Shown piece after piece: positions 40,858 through 49,022 of a stretch of DNA of 49,136 bases. Numbering within the stretch: position 1 is the first letter of the stretch; every line of letters begins with the position of its first letter. A program made the translations under genes and the position numbers. The notes beneath the pieces were generated by a model. The model did no database searches and was not told the origin of the DNA. It saw only the letters and a list, made by a program, of their open reading frames with translations. The stretch lies in contig JALHRB010000025.1 in the NCBI GenBank assembly GCA_022841665.1, forward strand, positions 1 to 49,136, in the 5' to 3' direction. The stretch is from Pseudolabrys sp. GTDB taxonomy: Bacteria > Pseudomonadota > Alphaproteobacteria > Rhizobiales > Xanthobacteraceae.

Positions 40858-41475
40858 TGCGTTTTTCTCGTCTCTGACGCTCAATGCGTCCCCATGAGCC
40901 CCGGGGCATTGCCAGCACGCCAATGAACGCGACGAGGTCTACAACCCGAGAAATGCACAACCACAATATTCCCCGGCCAACGACTCAGTATAGAAAAGAA
41001 TACTATTCAAAGTTGAAGGGTATCACTATACCAAATACTGCGCTGGTACGAATCAGCACTCGAATTACCGCGAATCGAATTGCGTTCTATAGTCATTTTA
41101 AGTTCCATCGCCGTAAAGGGGAGTTTTATTGTCTCACCATGTGAATCTATTTTGATAAAATAGAATATTGTTATGACCTTTCCGATAGAATTACACCGAA
41201 AGTAACTGTTGAATGTCGTTCCCACGCTTCCCACAGCTTGGATTTAGGACTTCCGGGAGAATTAAGCGCCTGTCGCTCGCCGCCGCTTCGCGTCCATTGT
41301 TATTCGATGATCTAGCGCCAGATTAATCTAAATATTCTAGGCGTGTTATTGCGAATCGGATGAATTGAACCTGTAACGCCATTGCAGGTATGTGGCGGGA
41401 GTTCCGACTTGCTTCGCACGGCCGGCCCACGACGTTGGGCGCCACGCTGACCTCGCCCACTAGCCCGCCGGACCT
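40858..41475. other. Gene-free, locally AT-rich region (618 bases)
   Basis: From about 40960 to 41220 the G+C content falls to roughly 40% against about two thirds around it. Small inverted repeats are present (AGTAT-AGAAAAGA-ATACT; GGTAT-CACT-ATACC). The two short reading frames inside lack any recognisable pattern and ribosome-binding sites, so I do not call genes. It must contain promoters for the divergent crp-type gene and the receiver gene at 41476. Confidence 0.6.
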
Positions 41476-42063
41476 ATGGCAAGCCCCACCATCAATCTTC
41501 GCGACCTGGTGGTTCTGATCGCCGACTCGAACTCCTATCTTTCGATGATCGCGCACAGCATCCTGCGCGGCTTCGGCACCAATAAGGTGATCGAGGTGCG
41601 CGACTCGATGAGCGTCATCCAAGCCCTGAGCGGGCAGAAGATCGACATCCTGCTTGTCGACTCGCGCCTGCCGCCGCACGGCGGGCTTTGGATCACGAAA
41701 GCCATCCGTCGCAAGGTGGACAATGAAAACCGCATGCTGCCGATCCTCATCATGTCGACCGACACGCGTGAGTCGACCATTCGGCAGGCCCGCGACGCCG
41801 GCGCCAACATGGTGCTCGCCAAGCCGATGTCGCCGGCGAGCCTGTATGACCGTCTGGCCTGGATCGCGCTCACGCCGCGCCAGTTCGTCGATGCGCCGAC
41901 TTACTTCGGGCCCGACCGCCGCTTCAAGATCGAGGGCTACCCGGGCGGCGTCGGCCGCCGCAAGGGCGACCACGAGATCGCCGTGGCGGAGGAATCCGGG
42001 CCTGCTCTGGCGCAAAACGACATCGACAATTTGTTCAGCGCCGCGCGGATGGGGAAGGACTGA
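41476..42063 (+). CDS. Receiver-domain response regulator with FliM-like C-terminal motif
   Basis: 195 residues. Receiver domain about 10-130: acidic site Asp17, phospho-acceptor Asp62 (ILLVDSRLPP), Thr95 (IMSTDT) and Lys116 (LAKP). After a linker with YFGPDRRF and GRRKGD, the C terminus reads ALAQNDIDNLFSAAR (177-191), which resembles the LSQDEIDALL motif with which FliM/FliN proteins begin and which in FliM binds phosphorylated CheY. No DNA-binding domain. The stop overlaps the next start (TGATG). Probably a chemotaxis or motor-linked regulator. Confidence 0.83.
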   Translation: MASPTINLRDLVVLIADSNSYLSMIAHSILRGFGTNKVIEVRDSMSVIQALSGQKIDILLVDSRLPPHGGLWITKAIRRKVDNENRMLPILIMSTDTRESTIRQARDAGANMVLAKPMSPASLYDRLAWIALTPRQFVDAPTYFGPDRRFKIEGYPGGVGRRKGDHEIAVAEESGPALAQNDIDNLFSAARMGKD

Positions 42064-42560
42064 TGTCAGACACGACCGACCGTCCGGCCCGCGTGTTCCC
42101 GGTCGAGACCCGCTTCCAGAGGCTGGCGCGGCGCGCCGGCGGCATCCCGCGCGAAAAGGCGATTGAAAGCGCGCAGGCCCGGGTCGAGGAGAACAAGCCC
42201 GGCTTCGAGGATTGGCTGAACACCGAACTGGCCGGGCTTATCGACGAGGTCGCTCGCGCTCAGGCCGGCACGGCCGGGCCGGATTGGATCGACACCGCCA
42301 ACACACACAGCCGCGCGCTGCGCGACGTCGGCACCACAATGGGCTTTGAGCTGCTGACCTACATCGCAAACTCGCTGTGCGAGGTGTTCGATGCGGTGGC
42401 TGACGGCGCAGAATTGAAAATGGATTCGGTCACCTGCCACGTCGATGCGCTGCAGTTATCGCGGCAGCGGCCCTACCGTAACATGAAGCCGGAGCAGGTG
42501 CCGGAACTGACCAGTGGCCTGAAGCGGGTCGTCGATTTCGTCAGCACATCACCGATCTAA
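42063..42560 (+). CDS. Uncharacterised helical protein coupled to the FliM-motif receiver gene
   Basis: 165 residues, family not recognised. Predicted mostly helical with no membrane segment: FEDWLNTELAGLIDEVARAQ, TANTHSRALRDVGTTMGFEL then LTYIANSLCEVFDAV, and a C-terminal VPELTSGLKRVVDFVST. There is no HxxKG pattern of a histidine phosphotransfer domain. The start overlaps the previous stop by one base (TGATG), so the two are made together and likely interact. It faces the last gene of the chemotaxis operon with only six bases between the stops. Confidence 0.68.
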   Translation: MSDTTDRPARVFPVETRFQRLARRAGGIPREKAIESAQARVEENKPGFEDWLNTELAGLIDEVARAQAGTAGPDWIDTANTHSRALRDVGTTMGFELLTYIANSLCEVFDAVADGAELKMDSVTCHVDALQLSRQRPYRNMKPEQVPELTSGLKRVVDFVSTSPI

Positions 42561-42566
42561 ACGGCG

Positions 42567-43019
42567 TCAGAAGACGGCCTCATCGGGCGCATCGGCCACC
42601 GGCAGGTCGACCACCAGGCTGCGCAGATGGCGCGAAAGCCTGTGCTTGAGGTCGGCAACCGCAATCGTCGCCAGCACGTCGTAGCCCGGCTCGCGCGGGC
42701 CCGCTTCGCCCAGTAGCGCGTGCTCGCCTGTCACCGACGACAGCCGCACCAGCACCTCGCTCAGGCTGTGGAATTCCTGTTGCAGGCGGTCGAAGTTCTG
42801 CAGGGCGACGACCAGCTCGCGGTCGGCCTGGTCGGGCCGCTTCATCACCGTCATTTCGGTGACGCGCGACACCGTTTCCTCAAAGGCGGACACCGTCTCG
42901 CGCAGGACGACCGCGATGGCCGCCACGAACTTCTTGACGTCATCGTGCCGGCGCGCCGCCGCATCGGCCGGCGACTCATCCGTCTGATCCGACGCAACGC
43001 ATGCCGGCACGCCTGTCAC
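42567..43019 (-). CDS. Small helical protein at the end of the che operon, CheZ-like in style
   Basis: 150 residues, no named family recognised with certainty. Strongly helical, with RHDDVKKFVAAIAVVLRETV and ALQNFDRLQQEFHSLSEVLV. The Gln-Asn-Phe-Asp-Arg-Leu-Gln-Gln stretch looks like the dimer-helix motif with an acidic residue and Gln that CheZ uses to attack phospho-CheY, but this is only a resemblance. GTG start overlaps the cheY stop (GTGA), so expression is tied to CheY. A phosphatase or CheY-binding role is the best guess. Confidence 0.66.
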   Translation of the reverse strand: MTGVPACVASDQTDESPADAAARRHDDVKKFVAAIAVVLRETVSAFEETVSRVTEMTVMKRPDQADRELVVALQNFDRLQQEFHSLSEVLVRLSSVTGEHALLGEAGPREPGYDVLATIAVADLKHRLSRHLRSLVVDLPVADAPDEAVF

Positions 43020-43405
43020 GATAGCTTGCCCATCACTTGCTCGATCTTGGTGCGCAGGATGTCGGCCGTGAAAGGCTTGACGACATAGTTGTTGGCGCCC
43101 GCCTGCGCCGCTTTGACCACCAGTTCGCGGTCGCCGCGGCCGGTGACCAGGATGAACGGGATGCGGCGAGCGGAAGGATGGCCACGCACGGCCCGAAGCA
43201 GACCGAGCCCGTCCATCTCCGGCATGTTGTAGTCGGAGATGATCAGGTCGAGCGGCTGCAACGAGGCCGTATCCATGGCCTGCACGCCGTTCTCGGCTTC
43301 ATGGATGTGGCGGACCCCGAGCTGTTCGAGGGAAATCCGCGTCATCTGCCGCACGCTGTTCTGATCGTCGACAACAAGCACTTTAAGAGCTGCTGCGATC
43401 GGCAT
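43016..43405 (-). CDS. cheY: Chemotaxis response regulator CheY
   Basis: 129 residues, single receiver domain. Acidic pair Asp13/Asp14 (VLVVDDQNS), phospho-acceptor Asp58 (LIISDYNMPEMDG), Thr88 (FILVTGR) and Lys110 (YVVKPF). It takes phosphate from CheA and binds the flagellar switch. ATG 43405 has GAGGAG eight bases upstream; in-frame GTG codons lie 6-9 bases further out. Sits between cheA (57-base gap) and the small helical protein (overlap). Confidence 0.9.
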   Translation of the reverse strand: MPIAAALKVLVVDDQNSVRQMTRISLEQLGVRHIHEAENGVQAMDTASLQPLDLIISDYNMPEMDGLGLLRAVRGHPSARRIPFILVTGRGDRELVVKAAQAGANNYVVKPFTADILRTKIEQVMGKLS

Positions 43406-43462
43406 TGTCACCACTCCTCATTTTAAGCCTCTCACAGTCGTGGAGGGGCGTTGCACTTGACC

Positions 43463-45598
43463 TCAGTTGGCACCGGCCGGCTCGGCATTGCCGAGCCGGG
43501 CGAAAGGAGACGTCTGGCTGACCGCGAGGTCGGACAGCTTCTCCACATCGAGAATGAGCGCGACGCGGCCGTTGCCGAGAATGGTGGCGCCGGCGACGCC
43601 GGGAACGGTGCCGTAGCTCTCCTCCATGCTCTTGACCACCACCTGCTGATGGCCCAGCAGCTCGTCGACGATGATGCCGAAGCGCGTGCCATCACCGGCG
43701 TCGGTGATGATCACGACGCGCTCATCGGAATCGGCATTGACCGTGCCCAGATCCAGCAGGTCGCTCAGATGAACCAGCGGCACGAGATTGCCGCGCAACT
43801 TCAGCAGACCGCGGCCGCCGACCAAATTATGGATGTCGGCGCGCGACGGCCGCAGACACTCGACGATCGCCGACATCGGCAGCACATAAGTTTCGGCATG
43901 CGCCCGGATGACCATGCCGTCCATCACCGCGAGCGTCAGCGGCAAGGCCAGCTGCAACGTCATGCCGCGGCCGCGTTCGGACTTGACCGAGATACGGCCG
44001 CCGACGTCCTGGATGTTGCGGCGGACGACGTCCATGCCGACACCGCGGCCGGAAATATCGGAGATGGACTCGGCGGTCGAAAAGCCCGGCATGAAGATGA
44101 GATTGACGATCTCGTCTTCGCTGAGCGCGGCGTCGGGGCTGACGAGGCCTTTTTCGCGCGCCTTCTTGAGCACGCGGTCAGGGTCGATGCCGCCGCCGTC
44201 GTCGCGCACTTCCACCACGATGCGTCCGCCGCGGTGTTCCGCGATCAGCTTGACCGTGCCTTCCTCGCCCTTGCCGGCAGCCGTGCGCGTCTGCGGCGTC
44301 TCGATGCCGTGATCGATGGAATTGCGGATGATGTGCGTGAGCGGATCGCCGAGCCGCTCGATGATCGAACGGTCGACCTCGGTGTTCTCGCCCTGCATTT
44401 CGAGCCGCACCTTCTTGCCGGTCTTGGCGGCAAGCTCGCGCACCAGGCGCGGCATGCGCTGGAACACCGCGCCGATCGACTGGGCGCGCATGGACATGAC
44501 GCTGTCCTTGAGCTCACGCGTATGATGCACGACCTCGTCGAGAATCTGCGCCAGCCGGCCGCTGGTCTCCTCGGGAAGATTGTGGACGATCTGGCCGAGC
44601 ATCGCTTGCGCGATCACCAGCTCGCCCACCATGTTGACGACGCGGTCGATCTTCTCGACTTCGACGCGCATGGTGGTGGCGGCTTGCTTGGCAGCGGGCG
44701 GCTTTGCCGCGGCTTCGGCCGGCGCGGTTGCCGGCACGATGCTCGGCGCCGAATGCTGGACCAGCGGCGGCGGAGCGACCGCTTCCGTAGCTTCCGCGGC
44801 GGGAGCCGCTTCGGGCAAGCCGGCAAAGGGATCGGCGGCAGGCTCGGCCTGCAGCGGCGCGATCTCGATCTCGCAGTCGCCGCTGACGAAGTCGAAGATT
44901 TCCTCAATCGCCTCGCGCTTGGCGTCGGTCTGCAAGGTGCCGGTCCAGCCGATATAGGCGCGGTCCGGATCGAGCTGCGCCAGCGGCGGCAGCCCCTCGG
45001 TCTCGGCCGCCAGGTCAAGCGTTCCGAGCTTGCGCAGTTCGCGGATGAGATAAAGCGGCTCGTTCGCCCGCTTCAGCATATCCGGCTTGGGCCGGAAAAC
45101 GATGCGATAGCCGGCGGGCGCGGGCGGGTCGTCGAAGCCGCCGGCCATGATCGGCATGAAATCGAGGCCTTCGAAGTCGGCTGGCGCCGGGCCGTCGTCG
45201 GCCTCGTCGCCGGTCTTGCCGAGCAGCCGTTCGAGCGCCGCGCGCGACTCGCTGCCGTAGCCGGGAGCGATGGCCTCGCCGGCGCGCGACATGGCGATCA
45301 GGTCGGTCAGCACGTCGTTAGCCGGCAGCAGCACGTCGACGATGTCCGGTGTCGCCGGCAATTTGTTGGCGCGCATGGCGTCGAGCACCGTCTCGAACAC
45401 GTGGGCGAAGCCGACCAGGCTGTCGAAGCCGAAGATGCCCGCACCGCCCTTGACCGAGTGGACCGAACGGAAAACGGCATTGATCGTGTCGCCCGAGCCG
45501 TGGCCCTCGCGCATGTCGGTGAGGCCGTGTTCGATCTGCTGCAGCGCCTCGCTGCACTCGTCGAAGAACGTGTTCTTCAGTTGATCGAGGCTCGTCAT
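43463..45598 (-). CDS. cheA: Chemotaxis histidine kinase CheA
   Basis: 711 residues. Domains: Hpt (1-105) with phospho-His47 (SVHSVKGGAG), a second small alpha/beta domain at about 140-230 (P2-like, YRIVFRPKPDML), a Pro/Ala-rich linker, the dimerisation helices (about 320-385), HATPase with N box HIIRNSIDHGIETP, G1 DDGGGIDPDRV and G2 SDISGRGVGMDVVRRNI, and a C-terminal CheW-like domain (about 565-700). It couples receptor state to CheY and CheB phosphorylation. No separate cheW lies in the window; it may be upstream of the partial receptor gene. AAGGAAAA precedes the start. Confidence 0.95.
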   Translation of the reverse strand: MTSLDQLKNTFFDECSEALQQIEHGLTDMREGHGSGDTINAVFRSVHSVKGGAGIFGFDSLVGFAHVFETVLDAMRANKLPATPDIVDVLLPANDVLTDLIAMSRAGEAIAPGYGSESRAALERLLGKTGDEADDGPAPADFEGLDFMPIMAGGFDDPPAPAGYRIVFRPKPDMLKRANEPLYLIRELRKLGTLDLAAETEGLPPLAQLDPDRAYIGWTGTLQTDAKREAIEEIFDFVSGDCEIEIAPLQAEPAADPFAGLPEAAPAAEATEAVAPPPLVQHSAPSIVPATAPAEAAAKPPAAKQAATTMRVEVEKIDRVVNMVGELVIAQAMLGQIVHNLPEETSGRLAQILDEVVHHTRELKDSVMSMRAQSIGAVFQRMPRLVRELAAKTGKKVRLEMQGENTEVDRSIIERLGDPLTHIIRNSIDHGIETPQTRTAAGKGEEGTVKLIAEHRGGRIVVEVRDDGGGIDPDRVLKKAREKGLVSPDAALSEDEIVNLIFMPGFSTAESISDISGRGVGMDVVRRNIQDVGGRISVKSERGRGMTLQLALPLTLAVMDGMVIRAHAETYVLPMSAIVECLRPSRADIHNLVGGRGLLKLRGNLVPLVHLSDLLDLGTVNADSDERVVIITDAGDGTRFGIIVDELLGHQQVVVKSMEESYGTVPGVAGATILGNGRVALILDVEKLSDLAVSQTSPFARLGNAEPAGAN

Positions 45599-45628
45599 GA
45601 CATTTTCCTTGACCGAGTTCCCGAGAGC

Positions 45629-46420
45629 TCAGGGAGAAACCTTGTTGATGGTTGCGATCAGCGCCGCCGGATCGAACGGCTTTACCATCCAGCCCGTCGC
45701 GCCGGCGTCACGCGCCATGTTGCGCTTGTCGCCTTCGCTCTCCGTGGTCAGCACCAGGATCGGGGTCTTGTCGAACTCCGGCTTGCCGCGCATGTGACGG
45801 ATGACGCCGTAGCCGTCCATCTTCGGCATGTTAATGTCGGTGATGACGATGTCGAACTTCTCGCGGGCAAGGATGTCCACGCCGTCCTGGCCGTCGACGG
45901 CCTGGGTCACTTCGAAGCCGGCGTCCAGCAGCGTGAACTTGAGCATGTCCCGGATCGTCTTGGAGTCGTCGATCGTCAAAATGCGTTTGGCCATTGCGGT
46001 CGATTCCATGGGCAGGTCGGGCAGGGTTTGGATGTCTTCGGGCGCAGTTTCGATGGGCGTGCTGGCAGGTTCGGGCTCGGCTTGCATCGGAGCGGCTTCG
46101 AGCTCGGCCTGCCCCGCCGCAGGTTCCGGCTCGGCGGCGGCCATGTCTTCGCCCTTCCAGGCAAGGCCAAGATCGGCGAAGGCGCTGGCGAAAGCTTCCG
46201 ACGCGTTCACGATCGACACCGGGAGTTCGGTGCGCTGCGCCGCGACGATGATCTGCATGCAGGGCAACGTCAGCGTCTCGACCGCGGAGGCGTCGAGGTG
46301 GAGCGGCGTTCCCGCGGCCACATGGCCGCGAACGGTTTCGAGGAAACTTTCCGCCGCCGCTCGATCGAGGACGGGAGGCAGTTTGACCTGTACGGTGTTG
46401 GCGTCGTTCTGCATATCCAT
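45629..46420 (-). CDS. STAS domain fused to a CheY-type receiver domain
   Basis: 263 residues without interruption. Residues 5-90 are a STAS domain (VQVKLPPVLDRAAAESFLET, then LHLDASAVETLTLPCMQIIV); 93-142 are an Ala/Glu/Pro-rich linker; 143-263 are a complete receiver with Asp151/Asp152 (LTIDDSKT), phospho-acceptor Asp195 (IVITDINMPKMDG), Thr225 (VLTTES) and Lys247 (MVKPFD). Usually these are two separate neighbouring genes in alphaproteobacterial che loci. An internal ATG at codon 143 (MAKRILTIDDSKT) could start a free CheY. Lies between cheA and cheB. Confidence 0.88.
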   Translation of the reverse strand: MDMQNDANTVQVKLPPVLDRAAAESFLETVRGHVAAGTPLHLDASAVETLTLPCMQIIVAAQRTELPVSIVNASEAFASAFADLGLAWKGEDMAAAEPEPAAGQAELEAAPMQAEPEPASTPIETAPEDIQTLPDLPMESTAMAKRILTIDDSKTIRDMLKFTLLDAGFEVTQAVDGQDGVDILAREKFDIVITDINMPKMDGYGVIRHMRGKPEFDKTPILVLTTESEGDKRNMARDAGATGWMVKPFDPAALIATINKVSP

Positions 46421-46441
46421 GGAGCCGCTCTGTGCTTCGGG

Positions 46442-47503
46442 CTAGGCCGCGTTGCTCGGATGCGCCGCGGCGTCGCAGGCATCGAGAATGGCCTCGGCCA
46501 TGTGATTGAGTCCGGTTTGCCGCATCACTGCGCCGCGCTCGAAGGCCGCGCGCGGCATACCGTAGATCAGCGAGGTGTGCTCGTCCTGGCCCAGAGTCAT
46601 GGCGCCGGCCTTGCGCATGGCGAGCATGCCGTCGGCGCCGTCTTTGCCCATGCCGGTGAGGATCGCTCCCACCGCATTGGCGGCGGTGAGGCCGGCCGCC
46701 GAATGAAACAATACGTCTACCGACGGCCGATGACCCGAGACCGGCGCCGAGTCGGATAGAGCGCAGACGTAGCGGCCTTTCGCGCGCGCGATCTGAAGAT
46801 GATAGGCGCCGGGCGCAATGTAGACGTGACCCTGCTCGATCGGCTCGTCGTGCGTCGCCTCGGAGACTTTCATCGGGCACTCGCGATTGAGCCGTTCGGC
46901 GAAGGCCGTGGTGAAGCGCGGCGGCATGTGCTGCGTCACCAGGACCGGCGGGCAATCCGACGGCAGGCCCATCAGCACCGTTTTGAGCGCTTCGACGCCG
47001 CCGGTGGAGGCGCCGATGAAGATGACCTTGTCGCCGTTCGTCCGGGCCGCCCGGATCTTGGGCTGTACGATTGCGGCGCGGCGGGTGCCGAGGCGCGTAC
47101 GGGCGGCGGCCTTCACTTTCGTCTGCAATTCGAGCGCCAGCCCGTTAGGATCGGTGAAATCTGCCGCCTGCTTCGCAACGAAATCGACCGCGCCGATTTC
47201 CAGCGCCTCGAGCGTGACCTCGGCGCCCGCCTGGGTCAGCGACGACACCATGACCACCGGCGTCGGCCGCAACGTCATGATCTTGCGCAGGAAGGTGAGA
47301 CCGTCCATGCGCGGCATCTCGATGTCGAGGGTGACGACGTCCGGGTTCAGCGCTTTGATACGCTCGCGCGCGACATGCGGATCGGGCGCGGTGCCGACGA
47401 CCTCGATCTCGGGATCGGCCGACAGAACGTTGGTGAGCATCTGGCGCATCACCGCGGAATCGTCGACCACGAGGACGCGCACCGGTGCATGAGCTTTGGT
47501 CAT
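46442..47503 (-). CDS. cheB: Chemotaxis response regulator protein-glutamate methylesterase CheB
   Basis: 353 residues. N-terminal receiver with phospho-acceptor Asp60 (VVTLDIEMPRMDG) and Lys111; a flexible linker (about 130-155); C-terminal methylesterase with triad Ser166 (FIGASTGG), His192 (TQHMPP) and Asp288 (GMGKDGADG). It removes methyl groups from, and deamidates, receptor glutamates/glutamines for adaptation, opposing CheR. Its start overlaps the cheD stop (ATGA). Confidence 0.95.
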   Translation of the reverse strand: MTKAHAPVRVLVVDDSAVMRQMLTNVLSADPEIEVVGTAPDPHVARERIKALNPDVVTLDIEMPRMDGLTFLRKIMTLRPTPVVMVSSLTQAGAEVTLEALEIGAVDFVAKQAADFTDPNGLALELQTKVKAAARTRLGTRRAAIVQPKIRAARTNGDKVIFIGASTGGVEALKTVLMGLPSDCPPVLVTQHMPPRFTTAFAERLNRECPMKVSEATHDEPIEQGHVYIAPGAYHLQIARAKGRYVCALSDSAPVSGHRPSVDVLFHSAAGLTAANAVGAILTGMGKDGADGMLAMRKAGAMTLGQDEHTSLIYGMPRAAFERGAVMRQTGLNHMAEAILDACDAAAHPSNAA

Positions 47504-48147
47504 CGGCTCTCCCCAAACAACTGAATATCGCCGGACGTCTTCTGCGACAGCAGCCGACTGCTGTAATCGGTCTCTTCGCGGTTGACGGCGTAAGTTTCGC
47601 TGGTGCCCAGGAGCTTGCGCACCACACGGCCTGTGGACGGATAGTAGTGAATGCGCCGCGGCAGCTGTCCGCCGAGGTCCTGCGCCGCGCAGCGCAGTCC
47701 TTCCGCCTGCAGATAGCGCAGCACAAAGGCGGCGTTGTCGGAGCCGACGGCGTTCGACGACTCGGTTACGTTGCCGCCGCCGAATACTTTGATCTCCATG
47801 CGTTCACGCGAGGCGCCTGACTTGATCAGTTCGTTGATCAGCTTTTCCATGGCGAAGTTTCCGAAGCGCGCCGACTTCAGGTCGTCGCCCCAGGAGCCCG
47901 ACGCATGGTGCGGCAGCATGAAATGGTTCATGCCGCCGACGCGCGCGATCGGATCGCGAATGCAGGCCGACACGCATGAGCCGAGAACCGTGACAAGCAC
48001 TTCATCGGCCTTGCTGGTTACGTAGAACTCGCCGGGAAAGACCTTAACCATCCAGGCGGCGCCGGCGGCGTCGTAAATGCGACGCCCGCCGACCGCCTGC
48101 ACGCAGGAGTCCGCAGTCGCGCTGGTCCGGGGCGCCGCACCGCTCAC
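47500..48147 (-). CDS. cheD: Chemoreceptor glutamine deamidase CheD
   Basis: 215 residues, with a slightly longer N terminus than usual. Catalytic residues: Thr53, Cys58 in TVLGSCVSACIRD, and His75 in GGMNHFMLP. It deamidates receptor Gln to Glu and, in some species, assists CheC. No CheC is seen here. GTG start overlapping the cheR stop (GTGA), with GGAGGGG just upstream. It extends at the C terminus to residue 215, giving a longer tail (TSETYAVNREETDYSSRLLS) than typical CheD. Confidence 0.93.
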   Translation of the reverse strand: MSGAAPRTSATADSCVQAVGGRRIYDAAGAAWMVKVFPGEFYVTSKADEVLVTVLGSCVSACIRDPIARVGGMNHFMLPHHASGSWGDDLKSARFGNFAMEKLINELIKSGASRERMEIKVFGGGNVTESSNAVGSDNAAFVLRYLQAEGLRCAAQDLGGQLPRRIHYYPSTGRVVRKLLGTSETYAVNREETDYSSRLLSQKTSGDIQLFGESR

Positions 48148-49022
48148 TCACCCCTCCGATAGATGGTGCGGCCGGCGGAGCGCAATTCCGGATGGGAGCC
48201 GATGAGCGATTCCGAATGACCGATGTAGAGCCAGCCGCCCGGCTTGATCTGCTTGGTCAGGCGCTCGATCAAATTCGCCTTGGTCGGGCCGTCGAAATAG
48301 ATCATCACGTTGCGGCAGAAGATGGCGTCGAACAGGCCGCGAAACGGCCATGGATCCATCAGGTTGAGCCGGCGGAAGGTGATGGCCTCGCGCACGTCGT
48401 CGTCAACAGTGACTTTGTCTCCGTTCGCAGGCTTAAAGAAGGAAAGGTACGGTTTCGGTACGTCGGCGGTCGCGGCGGCGGCGAACTCTCCTCTCGCGGC
48501 CTTGCCCAGCACCTCGGTATCGATGTCGGTGGCGAGAATTTTCACGTCGATGTTCGCCAAGTTCCGCAATTCGCGCTTGAGTACGACCGAAATCGTGTAA
48601 GGCTCCTCGCCCGACGAGCATGCGGCCGACCATACGCGCAACCTGGCGCCGGCCTTGCCGGCGGCCTGCGCGAAAGGCACGGCGACCCGCGAGCGGAAAT
48701 GATCGAAATGATGGTCTTCGCGGAAAAACTTGGTGTGATTGGTCGATATCGAATTGATGAAGTTTTCAATCTCGCGTGGATCCGCCGCCAGCAGTTCGCG
48801 GTAGTCCCGAAACGACGCCAGCTTCAAGGTGCGCAAACGCCGCGAAAGCCGGCTGTAGACCAGGTTACGCTTTCCGTCGGAGAGGGCGATGCCTGCATGA
48901 TCGTAGGCAAGCTTCGCCAGCGTGCGAAAGTCCTGATCGGAGAACTCGAACTCACGGAGAGGGGCGGCTGAGGTCTCGTTGTTGGCGAGGACCGCAGCCG
49001 CCCCGGCGGCGCTTTTAAGCAT
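48144..49022 (-). CDS. cheR: Chemotaxis protein methyltransferase CheR
   Basis: 292 residues. N-terminal helical domain (about 25-95), SAM-binding domain with RVWSAACSSGEEPYTISVVL, DVKILATDID and AIFCRNVMIYFDGPT, and the beta-subdomain for receptor tethering. It methylates receptor glutamates. ATG 49022 overlaps the receptor stop (TAATG), which is preferred over an in-frame start 15 bases further up. The upstream receptor ends with EWKDF, a WxxF pentapeptide likely bound by this enzyme. Confidence 0.93.
   Translation of the reverse strand: MLKSAAGAAAVLANNETSAAPLREFEFSDQDFRTLAKLAYDHAGIALSDGKRNLVYSRLSRRLRTLKLASFRDYRELLAADPREIENFINSISTNHTKFFREDHHFDHFRSRVAVPFAQAAGKAGARLRVWSAACSSGEEPYTISVVLKRELRNLANIDVKILATDIDTEVLGKAARGEFAAAATADVPKPYLSFFKPANGDKVTVDDDVREAITFRRLNLMDPWPFRGLFDAIFCRNVMIYFDGPTKANLIERLTKQIKPGGWLYIGHSESLIGSHPELRSAGRTIYRRGE

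Noticed and set aside
40884-41234. Two short frames in the AT-rich gap
   Set aside because: No ribosome-binding sites, no recognisable pattern, and they overlap on opposite strands.
43451-46759. 1102-codon open frame on the plus strand across the che genes
   Set aside because: Shadow of cheA, STAS-cheY and cheB; no domain recognised and no ribosome-binding site.
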